Assembly (NCBI GenBank): GCA_963576725.1 | Contig: OY755244.1 | Span: 80,041,620-80,105,619 of the forward strand | Origin: Azorinus chamasolen | Lineage: Eukaryota > Mollusca > Bivalvia > Cardiida > Solecurtidae | Length of the DNA stretch: 64,000 nucleotides | Direction of reading: 5' to 3' | Shown: positions 26,501 through 40,950 of the stretch, one piece after another | Numbering within the stretch: the first letter of the stretch is position 1 | How the letters are laid out: every line of letters begins with the position of its first letter | Translations under genes and position numbers: made by a program | The notes under the pieces: model-generated | Told to the model about the DNA's origin: nothing | The model's database searches: none | What the model saw: the letters and a program-made list of their open reading frames with translations, nothing else

Positions 26501-29500
26501 ACCGTTCTGTTTTACTTTCACCTTGCTTTAAGGAGCCACTTGTGCTAGATACCTACACATAAAAACAATTTAGTAGCCGTTATAGAGAGGTTTTACAGTA
26601 TTCTCTGTTGTGCTTGTCTCAGTTTATTTGTAGACATCGTTTTACCTTTTTCCTTCTGGTCAAACACTTCTCTCGGTAGTTCTATAGCTGCATCCACATT
26701 AGCACCCGCGAGCTGAGATTTGTTGAACACTGTAGCTATTATCTCATCCTTAAATGGTGCGTCAGCAGTCTTGATCCCGCTCTCTGCAGCAAGACCGATA
26801 ACTGGTTCAGAATTCGGCGTCAAGTCCCATACCTCTACTACAACATTGTCCGAGACCATTCGAACATTCTTTTTGTCACCCAAGTTAGCTTGTTCAGCAA
26901 ATCGCTCCAAAGATTTAATGATCCTGAGAAGAATAAAAACATATGATGCTAAACGTAGTACAGAAGAGCATGTCTTAAGCGACCATCATAAAGATGTCTA
27001 ATTATGGGTATGTAGGGTAGATGGTAGCTTATTGAAGGACAAAAGTAATGCAAACAGCTCCTACTTTCTGCATTACTTTTGCCCTGCATTAAGCAACCAC
27101 CTGCTTTTTAAGATTTCTACGTCCAATCAATTCAAAGTCACTTAACCCTTCGCTTGCTATTCACGTCAATATACCTACCTGTAAATAGTGAAGACCCAGA
27201 TGAGACAGCTCCTGCAGGAGCTGTCTCATCAGGGTCTGCACAATTTACAAGTTGATTGTGCAACCAGTGCACTCCACAACAGTGATTGCATAGCGAAATA
27301 CTTGTACAAAGTGAAGATGTATGTAATTAAACAACAGGGCATGGGTAAAGAAGGAGAAATGTGTTTTAAAATTCAGCAAGCGAAGGGTTAAGACAGGTTC
27401 TACTGTACATGGAAAAGTATGCACTAAGGTAATACAGAAGGATATCATCGAAGTGTATGCAGTACCTAAATGCAGATTTAAAACACAACCAGAAAAAAGG
27501 ATTATTATAACAGAGCTTAAGTTATCTAGAAGCTCGACTTGGGCTATCGTTATTATTTGTCTTGAAAACATTGACTTCTTTCTTTAAGATCGCTTAACCC
27601 ACACCCATAAGCTATTTTTAGATCCAACCTTTTTTAATAAATGTACCGAGAAGGAGCATTTACTAGAGAAAGGGACACTTTTAGAATTTTGTAGTTTGAA
27701 ACCATTGTGATAAATAGAGCATTTGCTCCTATAGGAGCACATGCTTTATTTATCACAATGGTTTCAATAGGTGATTTTTACAGAGGCGTAGAAAGGCCTC
27801 TGTGGAGGAAATGGTTAATATAATCAAACATCATTATTCATATAGTGATTAATCGTTAAAAGGGGTTGAACAATTATTGGAGAAGGAGAAATACAGAAAG
27901 GTTATCTGAATACAGACAAGTGTTGTTCTACAGAAAGCAGCAACCTATACTATGAATTACTGAGTTCTTGGTTTTATATATCTACCCAGTTGTTACAAAC
28001 GGAGTGGTGTTCGTGTTATTCTTTTCTAAATGTTACACTTGAAAACATATTATATTATTGAAATGCTGACTATCAACCTACTAACCATAATAAATTCTGA
28101 AATAAATTAATGCCAATATTTTCTGTTAACCCTTTCCCTCATATAAATGCATTTTCACGCCAAGACCAGATCAGACGGAGCCTTTTAATCAGGGTCTGCT
28201 CTGTTTGCCTATGCACTTATATAAATCTTGATTCCTCATTTTCTGCCAATATAAAATATCATGTTTTCATATGCTATAATACAAAACCAGTTAATAAATA
28301 TGTATGAATATGTTATTTCTATCACGAATATTAAACAGGGAAAGGTTGAAATTACAGTAAAACTCAATACTTCGACCTTTCATAATGAAGAATTTATATC
28401 TTTATAGGCAGTGGCTGCTTAATGCAGGATGAAAGTCACGCAGAAATCTCCCAGCTTTCTGTATGACTTTCATCCTGCATTAAACTGCCACCAGTCTTAA
28501 ACATCAATAATGATACGTATTTGATTGTTCGTAGTATCGAGTTTTTACTGTATTGAGTTGAAGAGATACTACACTAACCTGTTGGCTGCCTTTGTTTCTA
28601 TGTTAGCAACGTGTACCTCTTTCTCGCTAGAAGCCATGAGTTTGTCCACAGTTTTCAACACGTCTGCCCCAACCTGTAATAATTTAATACGTTGAACATG
28701 CCATAAACGTTTGGAAGTACCATGGAGTTTTGTAAACTGGTAGCATGTGATGAATCTTAGAACACAATGATTCAAGCAATACAGTGGTACAAATACAAAG
28801 CAAACCTAAACGACCCCTACTCCCGCCACACACATACACACAGGCAAGTGGACGGAGTATTGACACTGCTATTAATCTTTAGTCTGCTATGGGCGGTTGA
28901 GTAAATACCTTTGCAAACAGTTTGGCTCGAGATGAGACGCCGAGTAACTCGGCGTCTCATCAGGATCCAAACTGTTTGACATCCTGAATACATTTTGGTA
29001 GACAAATTGATCATAGCTTGAATTCTGAAAATGTAGTAGGTGAACAATTCTGCAAAAAGAATTTGCTCAGCAGGCTAAAGGTTAATGATAAAACACAAAA
29101 TACTGATTCTGAAATATCAAATATGTTGACTTCTGGGAGTAACAAGGAGAAATGAATTTTATAGGGATATACTTATTACAGTGCTGAAAATCATATCAAC
29201 AGCACACACGCTTGCATACAAACATGCTGACGATGCACTCGTTGTACGAAATCACCCTGACCATGTACTCATTTGAGAAAAAAAACGTCCTCACTATGCA
29301 CTCATTTATAAAAAAAAAACTCGTCCTGACTATGTATTAATTTGCACGAAAGCACCCAGAATATGCACCGACTGCATAGTGTCACCCTGAATATGCACTT
29401 AATTGCATGGTGTGGGCCTGAATATGCATTAATTGCATGGTACGTTCCAGAATATGCACTGAATTGTACGGTGTGGGCCTGAATATGCATTAATTGCATG

Positions 29501-32500
29501 GTGCGTTCCAGAATATGCACTTAATTGCATGGTATCATCCTATAATATATTGCGCATGATGCCATCCTGAATATGCACTTAATTGTCTTACATGAAATTA
29601 TTATGATCATGCAACATATAGCATGAAATCACATTGACCATGTAATCAGCTGGGTGAAATCATACCGAATATGAACTAATTCAAAGTTGTATGACAATCT
29701 CTTGGCTATTTACTCTGATCTAAAATCGTCATTTTTTGCATAAAATCAACAAGACTATTACTTCGACCTGACTAAGCACTAATTTGCATAAGAACACGCA
29801 TGCTATTAATTCGTCCTAGCTAAGCACTAATTTGCATAAAATCACCAAGACTATCAATTCGTCTTGACTAAGCACTAATTTGTATAAGATCACACAAACT
29901 ATCAACTATAGGTATGAAGTATGTGATATATGCGCTCATGCATCAGTTCTTTTTACAGTAGAACCTGTCTTAAGTGGTCATTCATTTATTGAACATATGA
30001 AGCTTAAAGAGCAGGTGGTTGCTTAATGCAGGGCAAAGGAAATGTAGAAAGTTCATATATGAGATTTCTGCATTACTTTCGACCTACATATAGTTACAGC
30101 CTGCCTTACAAACCCATACTTAGTCATCCTTATAGGGCCGCTTAACCCTTTCCCTCATATTGACGACTTTTGACGAATCTGTAAAAATCACTTTGTGAAA
30201 CCATTGTGATAAATAGAGCATTTGCTCCTATAGGAGCAAATGCTCTATTTATCACAATGGTTTCAAACTACAGAATTCAAAATATTTCCATTTCTCTAGT
30301 TAATGCTCCTTTTGGGCAGATTTATTCAAAGTGGTTGTATCTAAAAATAGCCTATGAGGTAACGGGTTAAGACAGGTTCTATTGTAATCAAACTCTCAGA
30401 ATACAATCCTGTACAACAAATCGTGTTATCAACGAGCCATACTGAATTTAGGCCTACCCCATATCTGATAAAGACATATTTTGATGCTTTTGCAAACAGA
30501 GTAAACCCTGACCATACAGCTCAATCCTTATGCAGGATCGTACAACGACGAATGTCACCTCAGACATTGTATATGGTCTTACCGTCTCAGGAAGTTGTCC
30601 AATTTGTGTGGTGTGGTCAAGAACATCAGCTATCTTGTTAATGTCAGTCGGGGTCAGTTTTGCTGCCACTTCTGTAATATGCGCCACCTGTGACACAATC
30701 TTGTCTACATTGTCTGGTTTAACAACAGTCTGAAATTGAATTCAACGGTCTTCACATTAACCGTTTCGCCTCGTCCCATATGAATATTTGCTGGCAGTGT
30801 ATATTCCATATTAGGGACACTAAGCACTGCATTACTAATAATATACATTGCCTGACTAATAACATACATTTTCAAGAATAACTTCATTTTTTACCACCAA
30901 ATCCTACGTTGTGACCACTGTTTAGAATCGCCTCGAAGGATCAATTCTAACGAGATGTCACAACATAGGGTTTGGGTGGAGAAATGACGATTTTAGTATT
31001 TGAGTACGCGCATTTATCAGTTGCTCTGAATTGTAACATATCATATTATGCACCACATTATATTAAAACCATGTTGTAACGAGGTCCATTTTTCAAAAAT
31101 ACATAATAACCTAGTACATGTACATAAATATAGTCGAGAGAAAATATGAGTACATAAATAGTTGAGAGAAAATGGGCATTTAGTTTAGAACAGAAAACTG
31201 TACCAATGGATCAGGCATGTAAGGGAATTGATGAAACAAATTTCAAATTTAAACCAATGCGAGGTTTGGGCCAACTACTAGTATGTGTGTCTAACCTGTC
31301 TAAAGATCTAAAACATTGATTTAGAATCAAGAAGTCGCTTTTGGTCTGTACCTATCTGCCGTTGTTAACTAGCTAAATCGGAGAGCTATGTTGTGAGAAA
31401 TTATCCGCTAGCTCATACGGTTCCTGATTTGGATAATGTTGTTTGCTTATGAATTCATACAGATTTTATTTTACAGTTTCTGCCATGTACAGTAGAACCT
31501 GTCGTTTGCGGCCATCACCAGAATGGTCTAATTGTGGATCCGTAAGGCAGGTTATATAGAGAATATTTGGTTCCTAGCTTTGAATGAGAAATGTTATCTG
31601 GCAAGGCGGATGAATATATCAGATGAGCCGAATGCGAACCAAATATTCTAATTATCCTTGTCACGACAGCAAAATATAATTATTATTATTTGGTACCGAA
31701 TGTACCACAAAATGCACCGCAACGTATACCCGACTCTACTGGCTCTAGACTGTTAATGACGTCACTATAAAGGCGTTATTACGTCACTGGAATTCCAAAA
31801 AGTCACATTGCTTTAAAAAATGCTCAAACAAAACCGTTGCCCCGGTTGGTTATGTGAGAACAAGAACCTGTCACTTGACGATATCTAGACGATTTATGAT
31901 TCTTGATGTGGATTTATCTAAACACGGTAATTTCGCGACAAACAACTAGATCTAGTCTAGATCTAGATATACTAGATCTAGATCTAGTCTAGGCCTAAGA
32001 ATATAAGTTTGGGAGAATGAAGTGAAAGAATTAGATCTATTTAGTTTAATGGGTATCGATTGAAATCAACAAATTCGCTTTGTTAAACTTTTTTTATTCA
32101 GTACTCGGTAGACGTAAATTTGTGTATTCAGGAAATAAGCGTCTCGGTAAAAAAGTAGTTTCGGCTACAGGTCATGTGACCAACTGACATAATAACATCG
32201 GTCATGTGACCAACTGACATAATAAAAAGTTTATCAGGCAACTTGTTATCCGTCAGGAAAATAGGCATGTGACGGGATAAATAGCGTTATGCAGGTCAAA
32301 AGTAATGCAGAGAGCTTTACTTTTGACCTGGATTAAGTAAACACATACTTTTAATTGAACAATTCTATATTCAATAAATGAATGACCGCTTAAGACATGT
32401 TCTACTGTATATAATTGTTACGTCTAACAGTTAACCCTTCGCTTGCTATTCACGTCAATATACCTACCTGTAAATAGTGAAGACCCGGATGAGACAGCTC

Positions 32501-35500
32501 CTGCAGGAGCTGTCTCATCAGGGTATGCACTATTTACAAGTTGATTGTGCAACCAGTGCACTCCACAGCAGTGATTGCACAGCGAAATACTTGTACACAG
32601 TGAAGATATATGTAATCATACAACAGGGCATGGGTAAAGAAGGAGAAATGTATTTTAAAATTCAGCAAGCGAATGGTTAATCACACACTTGTTGGACTCT
32701 ATATTATTTACCTGAATTTGCGAAACCTACAATTCACTCCCATAATTTAAACTTACAAAGACGAGCTTGTCAAATAATTTAAACGTGTGTTTCATTGAGA
32801 TGTTTGTAAGCAGGTTTAAAGTTTGATAAGAAGTAAGAAATATAATTACAAACAATTGCAAAATAAACGGCTAGAAAATTTAAGGTATAAAAATGCCAAA
32901 GATTATTTGAAATTACTGAAGGGTATGTGTGGACAGAATACGACAACATGTAAGATTAGCACAGACACTTTTGCAATGAATTTAAATCAATAAATGACCC
33001 TCATTCTGTGTTTTTTTTTAGCCTGATGAGAAATTGTTTTTATTTAATTGAAATTATGTTTAAGGATATTGCAATGTATGTTTGATAAGCTGAATGTTAA
33101 CATACAGGTGAATGAGGTTTAAAAAGCTTGTAGTGAGCTAAATACTGGTAAGTCGGCTCAACCAGATTTGGTATCGAATGAAATGTTAATACATGGTGCA
33201 AAGAAGTTTTCTTTTTTACATTTGTTTAACTGTGTTGTTTGATAAACTGTTTAGTGTTGGCTATTTTCCAGTTGGTCAGAGGGTTTTACTGTACCACTAC
33301 ATAAAAAAGGAGATGTACACGAGCCAGGCATTTACAGAGCAATACCACTTTTAAGTACTCTACGTAAATTATTCACTAAAGTTTTAAATACTACATGTAA
33401 GCTGACACAGTGGTCAGAATAATATACTGTTTATGTTGAAGCACAAGCTGGTTTCTGGGAAAATATGAGTACGGTTGGCAATGTTTTTATACTCCATGGT
33501 TTTAATTAACCATTTCTTGAATAAAAATAAAAAAGCTGTTTGCAGTTTTATAGATTATACAAAAGCTTTTTTTATTTTATTGTCAGAGGTATAATTTGGT
33601 ACACGCTTATGAAACTGGGTGTACGTGGAAATATACTGAACATTGTGCCTGCTAGTGCTCATTGTGTGTCAGAAAAGGAAGCTACCAGTTGTAAATACTA
33701 CATCTAAATGTGGTATTTATTGGTTGATTCTGTTGTGCTGTTATTAAATGTAAAACTCTTTCCCTATGTCTATATCCTTTCTTTAACACCGCTCCTTTTG
33801 TTTCATCCATATTTTCTGTGAACTTTTGCCGTTCACAGTGATCTTGTAATAATATGTGACCAAGATTTCCAAGATAAGACAAGAGTATAGACCCGTATGT
33901 GAGACCAGATTCCCGCACACCTGTATGTGAGACAAGACTGTAGACACGTATGTGAGACAACACTATAGACCCGTATGTGAGACAACACTATAGACCCGTA
34001 TGTGAGACAACACTATAGACCCGTATGTGAGACCACACTATAGACCCATATGTGAGCCCACAGTAAATACCCGTATGGGACAACATACTATAGACCCGTA
34101 CGGCACCACACTATAGACTCGTATGTGAAAACACACTATAGACCCGTATATGAAACCAGATTCCCGGTCAGCTGTATTTGAGACAAGACTATAGGCCAGT
34201 ATGTGGGACAAGACCACAGACTTGTATATGAGACCAAGTTATAGACCTGTATTTGAGATCACACAATATACCCTGTATGTGAGAACAGAATATAGACATG
34301 TGTGTGATACAAGACTATAGACCTGTATGTGTGACCTGACCACAGACCTATATGTGTGACCAGACTATAGACCTGCATGCGTTACCAGACTATAGGCATC
34401 GTCTGACCGGACTATAGAGCTGTAAATGTGACCAGATTATAGACCTGAGAGGACGAACTGTAGACATATATCTGTGACCAGACTATAAATCTGAGAGAAC
34501 GGACTGTAGACATATATGTGTGACCAGCCAGTAGGCCTGTATGTTAGATCAGACTATAGGCCCGTATGTTAGTACATGCGAGACATAGCTAAAATTTAAA
34601 AATCCGTTTTACTTACAATAGGCTTAAGGTTCTAGACCCTTTGGATTCGGGACATGCATACACTGGCATTCGCAAACAGTGTATACCCAAACAAGAATGC
34701 ACCAAGAGGAGCCCTCTGATCAAGGTGTTCACTGTTTGTCATTGAAAATCTCTGGTACATTTATAGAACTCTATAGTTAACCCTTTCCCACATATTGACG
34801 ACTTTTGACGACTCTGTAAAAGTCACTTTGTGAAACCATTGTGATAAATAGAGCATTTGCTCCTATAGGAGCAAATGCTCTATTTATCACAATGGTTTCA
34901 AACTACCAAATTCTAAATTTTCCTTTTCTCTAGTTAATTCTCCTTTTCGGTAGATTTATTCAAAGTGGTTGAACCTAAAATAGCCTATGAGGGAATGGGT
35001 TAAACACGGACAATCCCACTCTGAAAGTTCAGTGTTGAAACGGTTACAGTATTAATTATTATCGTCTACACTGGGTACACTCCCTCCATCAGTCACTAAT
35101 TAAGCCTATCTAATAGGTTATATATCCCAGTATTTGTACTTTTTCGTACAAATTACCCTACTTTGTCTAACATTTTACTGGAATTATTCCTTGATTAGAA
35201 CTTTCCACCCGTTATAAACCAGACACTCCAGATCTGTCTAATTGTAAGTTTTTAAGGTAGGTGGTAGCTTAATGCATAATGCAGGACGGTGTTATGCAGT
35301 AAGCTCCTATGAGCTCTCTGTATTACAGAGGAACAGATAAATGTGCGTACACAGATGATACCAAAAATCGTCATTTCTCCACCAAACCCTATGTTGTGAC
35401 CAAGCTTTAGAATCGTATCTTCGAGACGATTTTAAAGAGTGGTCGCAGCATAGAGTTTGGTGAAGAAATGAAGAAGTTTTCCTTGAAAATGCTTTAATCT

Positions 35501-38500
35501 ACGCATCTGGACCTCCGTACATTAGTTTTGCCCTGTATTGATTACAAGCTGTTTCTATCATTTGTTCAGTTGTCGATTTATAAAGGTCCCATTGTATGTG
35601 TTATACGAGTCGCTCCCTAACGCCCACTCCTTTCTAGTTAGAGGAAAATGAACCAGACAAATGGTACAGTACAATACCGGTAGTTAATTATGGCAAATAT
35701 CTGTACTTTGCTAATTGCATTGCCTGTTCATTTACCTAATAAAATCCTATTATAATTTCCGCGCACAATAAGCTGTTAAATGGCTTAAGATGAGACTTTG
35801 TATAGAAAATAGCATCAGATTAAGATGTCGATGACGAGGCTCTACAACACATCCCCCAGAAACCTTTAATGCATGAAGTGGTCCTACCGCCCACAGAGGG
35901 CTTATGAACAGCGGAAAGGCACCAAGAAAAGGCGGGATTCCGGCAGAAATCTACAAAACACTTTGGATAAATGCCACCAAAGCCGTCCATGACTTCCTTC
36001 TGTTCTGTCAACTTCGGAGGAGAAAGGCATGCCAGCTGATTTACGTAGTGTTTGCTGTACGAAAGATCCAGGAAAGTGCATCGAACAACGGATGGACTGT
36101 ACATGTATTTATTGACCTGACCAAAGCCTTCAACACTTACAATAGAGATGTTTTGGGCCATCTTGGTGAAGCTGGGATGCCTACAGAAATTTACCACCCT
36201 GATTCGGCTATTCCATGAAGATATGACTGGATAAGTCCTTTCAAAAAGCGAGAATACAGACACATTTGACATCTCAAATGGAGTGAAGCAAGGCTACGTT
36301 CTCGCCCCGGTATTGTTCAATCAATTCTTCTCACAAGTCATATCACATGCCGTGAACAGCTTTGATTTGGGCATCTACATCAAATACCGTACCGATGGCT
36401 CAGTATCCGACCTTCGCCGTCTCAATGCACAAACCAAGACACTCGAGATGCTCATCCTCGGTGTCCTCTTCGCGGACACCTGCACACTCATGGCACACAA
36501 GGAATACCATTTTCAAGTAATTGTCGTTTGGTCTGACAATCAGCTTTGGGAAAACCGAGGTCTTAGTCCAAGTGGCCCAAAAACCTGCCAAGCAAGAACC
36601 TGTAATCTAAACCTGTACAGCAGATACATGTACATCTAAATTTATTTCATATATGATATAAGTGTATCACGTGATTATCGATCATGATCATGAGTTTATC
36701 TCCTTAACAAAGGAGAAACTAGAACTATAAATAATGCAAGCAACTGGTTCGATTTTACCAACGTATCTTGGTTTAACACAATCCCCCATATTGACTTTTG
36801 ACGCCTCTGTAAAAGTCACTTTTTCAAACCATTGTGACAAATAGAACATTTATCACAATGTTATCAAAACTACATAATTCTTAAATTTTCCTTTTCTCTA
36901 ATGCTCTATTTATCACAATGATTTCACAATGTGAATTTTGTGCCAAAATGCTTCACTGGGGGGGGGGGTTAAGTGGGTTTTTTGACTTCTACACAAATTA
37001 AATCGGTTTTTATTTAAAAGGACCTTGATTTTCAAATCATACCTTAGCAATCTCTGAAAGTTTGTCTGTGAAGGGTGAAGCTCCCCATATTTCAACATTG
37101 AACTCGTCTATGAAAGACTCGTCAATGCAGTCATTGGCAACAACATCACCCCAGTAAGCTCCCGTGTAGAAATCACCAAGACAACGGGCTGTTCCACCAG
37201 GATAGCTATTTGTCATACCTAAAATAAGCACAGAACGGTTAGGAATATATAGTAAAGACTATCTATTAAGACCGCTCAAGCCTTATTCTACCAATAACGA
37301 CTTGGTCGCATAAATTGCAAACAACTTAAATCCAGACGAGACATCGAGTAAACCGGCATCTCATCAGGATCCAAACTTTTTGTCACTCAAACAATGATTT
37401 CTAAAATGCATTAAGGAGGTAAGTGAAACACACACCACACCAGAGCTGTAATAGACAATATATCTTCGGAATGATAAGGAGGGTTAGACACTTCATACAG
37501 GACAAAAGTTCTGCAGAAAACTGCCTTAAGAATATTCTTCATTGGATGGCACTTTTTTGCATTATATTCGTTTTAGATTAATCCTTAATATGCTGAATTA
37601 GTAAAAATGTTTATCCTCTTCCTGAACATTTATTAAACAAAATGATGAAGAAATTCTTTTTCATGATAAACAGCACAGCCCCGAGTCCCCCAGGAGCATT
37701 TAATGTGGGCATACATTCTTTGGAATGGTCTTTATAATGATACTCGGTTCCCGCAATTCATAATGATTAAGGGTTAACCTTTAACCTGCTATGGGCGGAT
37801 GAGTGAATATCTATGCAAACAGTTTGGATCCAGATGAGACACCGAGTAACTCGGCATCTCATCAGGATCCAAACTGTTTGGCATCCTGATTGCATTTTGC
37901 TAGACACATTGATTATAGCTTGAATTTGGAACATATAGAAGGTGAAACATTCTGTAAAAATAATTTGCTCAGCAGGCTAAAGGTTAATGAGATTGGTCTG
38001 TGTTTTAACTCTTTTGCTGCCGTTGGCAAATCTTTGATTACAGTTGCCAACAATTTTGATCCACATTAGAATCAATGTAGTTCGGGCTCTTATCAGGGTC
38101 GAAACTGGTTTAATAATGTGATTATGTTTTTGGAAACAAAAAAGGAAGAGAACATAAGACGACAAATGCTGCGGACAACAAAACTTGGCTATGGTAACTC
38201 ACTGCAGTTGTCCAAGCTGTTGGCGAACTCTCCGAGCGACGCGTGAGGGAACTGGAAGACCATGTTGGGGACCCTCTTCCCATTCACGTCCATATCTGTC
38301 TGTAGGAATGCTGCCGGACAGGAAACTGAAAGCAACAAAGGTTTCAACCTCAGTATAGTCTTATTACGGATCATCTGTACCATGAATATTCATGGACGAA
38401 ATAATGATATCATGAATTATAATTAGATTATCTTTTTATTGCGGCACAATAGACACAATAATGTTTAGCCATGGCAGAAACTGTAGAATCGTATATATAG

Positions 38501-40839
38501 CATTTCATTAGGAAACAAAGCAGATCCTGATCAAGACAGGTTCTACATGTGCCATCAGATCTGGGGATACTGTTTGTAAATGTGTAGAAAGGCGTTTTGT
38601 GGAGCCGTCTGGTCAGGTCTATTCTGTTTGCAGAAGCGAAAAAGGGAAAATATATATAGAGAGTAACAGGATAAAGGTAACATCGATCTTTAATATAGCA
38701 TTATCCTAATACTGTGCACGGACAAAGTCAGTAATAGTATAGCAATGATCCTCCGTGAATATTGGTACGCATGCAATGGACATTTTCTGGCCCAAAGGAT
38801 ATCGCTATTTTGTTCGAACTCTCCACTTACCTGTGCTCTGCAGGGACATAGTACGAAAGGTGGACACGGGCGTTTTCCGAGGTAGGCTGGCTATGTATCT
38901 AGCGTTGGCAAGCTTCGTCTTTAGAATGGCCTTGAGACGTGAGTAGAGACTGCTCTCATCCATACTCGTATAGTCTCTGCTGAGTGTGTAGTAGGTGTGG
39001 TACTCGAGTACGCTCGGGACAGATCTGAAGGTGGTAGTAAAAATGATGTGATGCCATAACCTTTCTCCAGCAAGCTGGCATATATTTGCAAAATCTTGGA
39101 TCCAGATGAGACGCCGGGTAACTCGGTATTTCATCAGGATCCAAGCTGTTTGACACTCGATTCGGAAGTAGTCAACATTTCACCAGATCCAAATTTAAGC
39201 CGACATTATTTTTTCTCAGCGAGGAAAGGGCTTAGTATATGTGTATTTATTTACTATTTAAGTGTAAGCATCTTGCTGTCACATATTGACGAACGCATAA
39301 TGTGGCGTCTTTAATTTTCATGGTTCATTGCTCTTCCCTTTTATATTATCTCTTAATTCAAAAACATTATCTCATTTTCACATTTAAGCTCCTTATGATC
39401 AATATTGTTTCAATCTAAACGGTTTGTATGACATTGTGTGAACACGGAATGAATAGTAATTCCAAATGTAATGTACACTCCGTGACTATAGGAGTACGGG
39501 GGGCATGCCCCCCCCCCCGGAAAAAATTAGAATTGTGTGGTTTTGAAACCATTGCATAACGACATAACTTCAGAATCAGAACCTGTGTGACTTGAAATCG
39601 GAAACCAACGGAAACAAATCCGCCATAGACAGAATCTGTCCTAAAAATCAGTTACAGTAAAACCTCTCTTAACCGGAATTCTAGTAGAGAAGAATTGAGA
39701 TATTTTAGGCAGGCGACTGCTTAATGCAGGGTGAAAGTCATGCAGAAAGCTCCTCTAGGAGCTTTCTGCATGACTTCCACCCTGCATTAAGCTGTCACCT
39801 GTCTCCAAGACCGATATTTATACTAAATTTAATGTCCGGTTAAGAGAGGTTTTACTGTATGTGAAGAAGATACAGTCGATCTACATGTAGGATTACACTA
39901 CAGATACTGTATTCTGTTTTTGAGTTCTTGTGAATTCTTCATAGTAAATCTAAAATTGACCGAACGTGTCCGTGTAATCTAACAAGTTTTCCGTCTTTAA
40001 AAAAGTCGGCGGTTTATTTGGGATTAAGCAGTATTCAGCACCATTGATATTTATTTGAATATGTATAAACTGTTGAAAAGTGGTTTGGAAGTACATGTAT
40101 TGTTTAATGATATTGATGTGTGTGCAACGTTTGATGCTCATTCATTTCTACGAAATTTGAACTGAATATAACTTTAATTGTATGAATGTGATAATAGTAA
40201 TGTTTTTCTGTGTTTATATATCATATGAATGCAAATCCCTGAGTAATTTTTCAACATCTAACGTTTGTGCCTCCGTTTAAATTTCGTAATAAAAATGCAA
40301 TGATAAGGTTTTCCATTTTTGATGATAAGACTCGGATAAGTAATCGCAGACTACCTTTGTATTATCGAGTTATCTCCCATTTTCCGAGTTAACCATTTCT
40401 TTCATACAGCCGCTTTTCACGCATTTTCAGGCAGACTACTTGCAAAGGAAATTAGTGGCTCGTTTCATAATGGTCAATGCCTTTTACTTCTGCTTGAACT
40501 TGTGAAGACGTATTAGGTATTTCTATAGCAAAATATAAATATGAAACAGTACGTATCTTCTCTTTAGCTATTTCACATATTGAAATGTATATTATATGCA
40601 TCTGATGAATGGATTACAAAACTTATCTAATATGAAAGCATCTGATGACCTACATTTGTTAATTATAAAGTGTCTCTCATATCTACACTGCTGTTACCTG
40701 TATTTCTCAAAATATTATCATCATTAGTATTGTTATTATTGTTATTATTATTGCTGTTATCATCATCATCATCATTATTATTATTATTACTATTATTATT
40801 ATTATTATTATTAACAATATTATTATTGTTAATGTTAAA

Positions 40840-40871
<32 letters not shown>

Positions 40872-40913
40872 CATCATTTATTATCATAATTATTATCATT
40901 ATTATTATTATCA

Positions 40914-40950
<37 letters not shown>

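Noticed and set aside
26600..26645. Continuation of GAIN exon 15 up to the stop in the MITE
   Set aside because: Only the donor at 26646 is in phase with exon 16. The rest is intron and MITE end.
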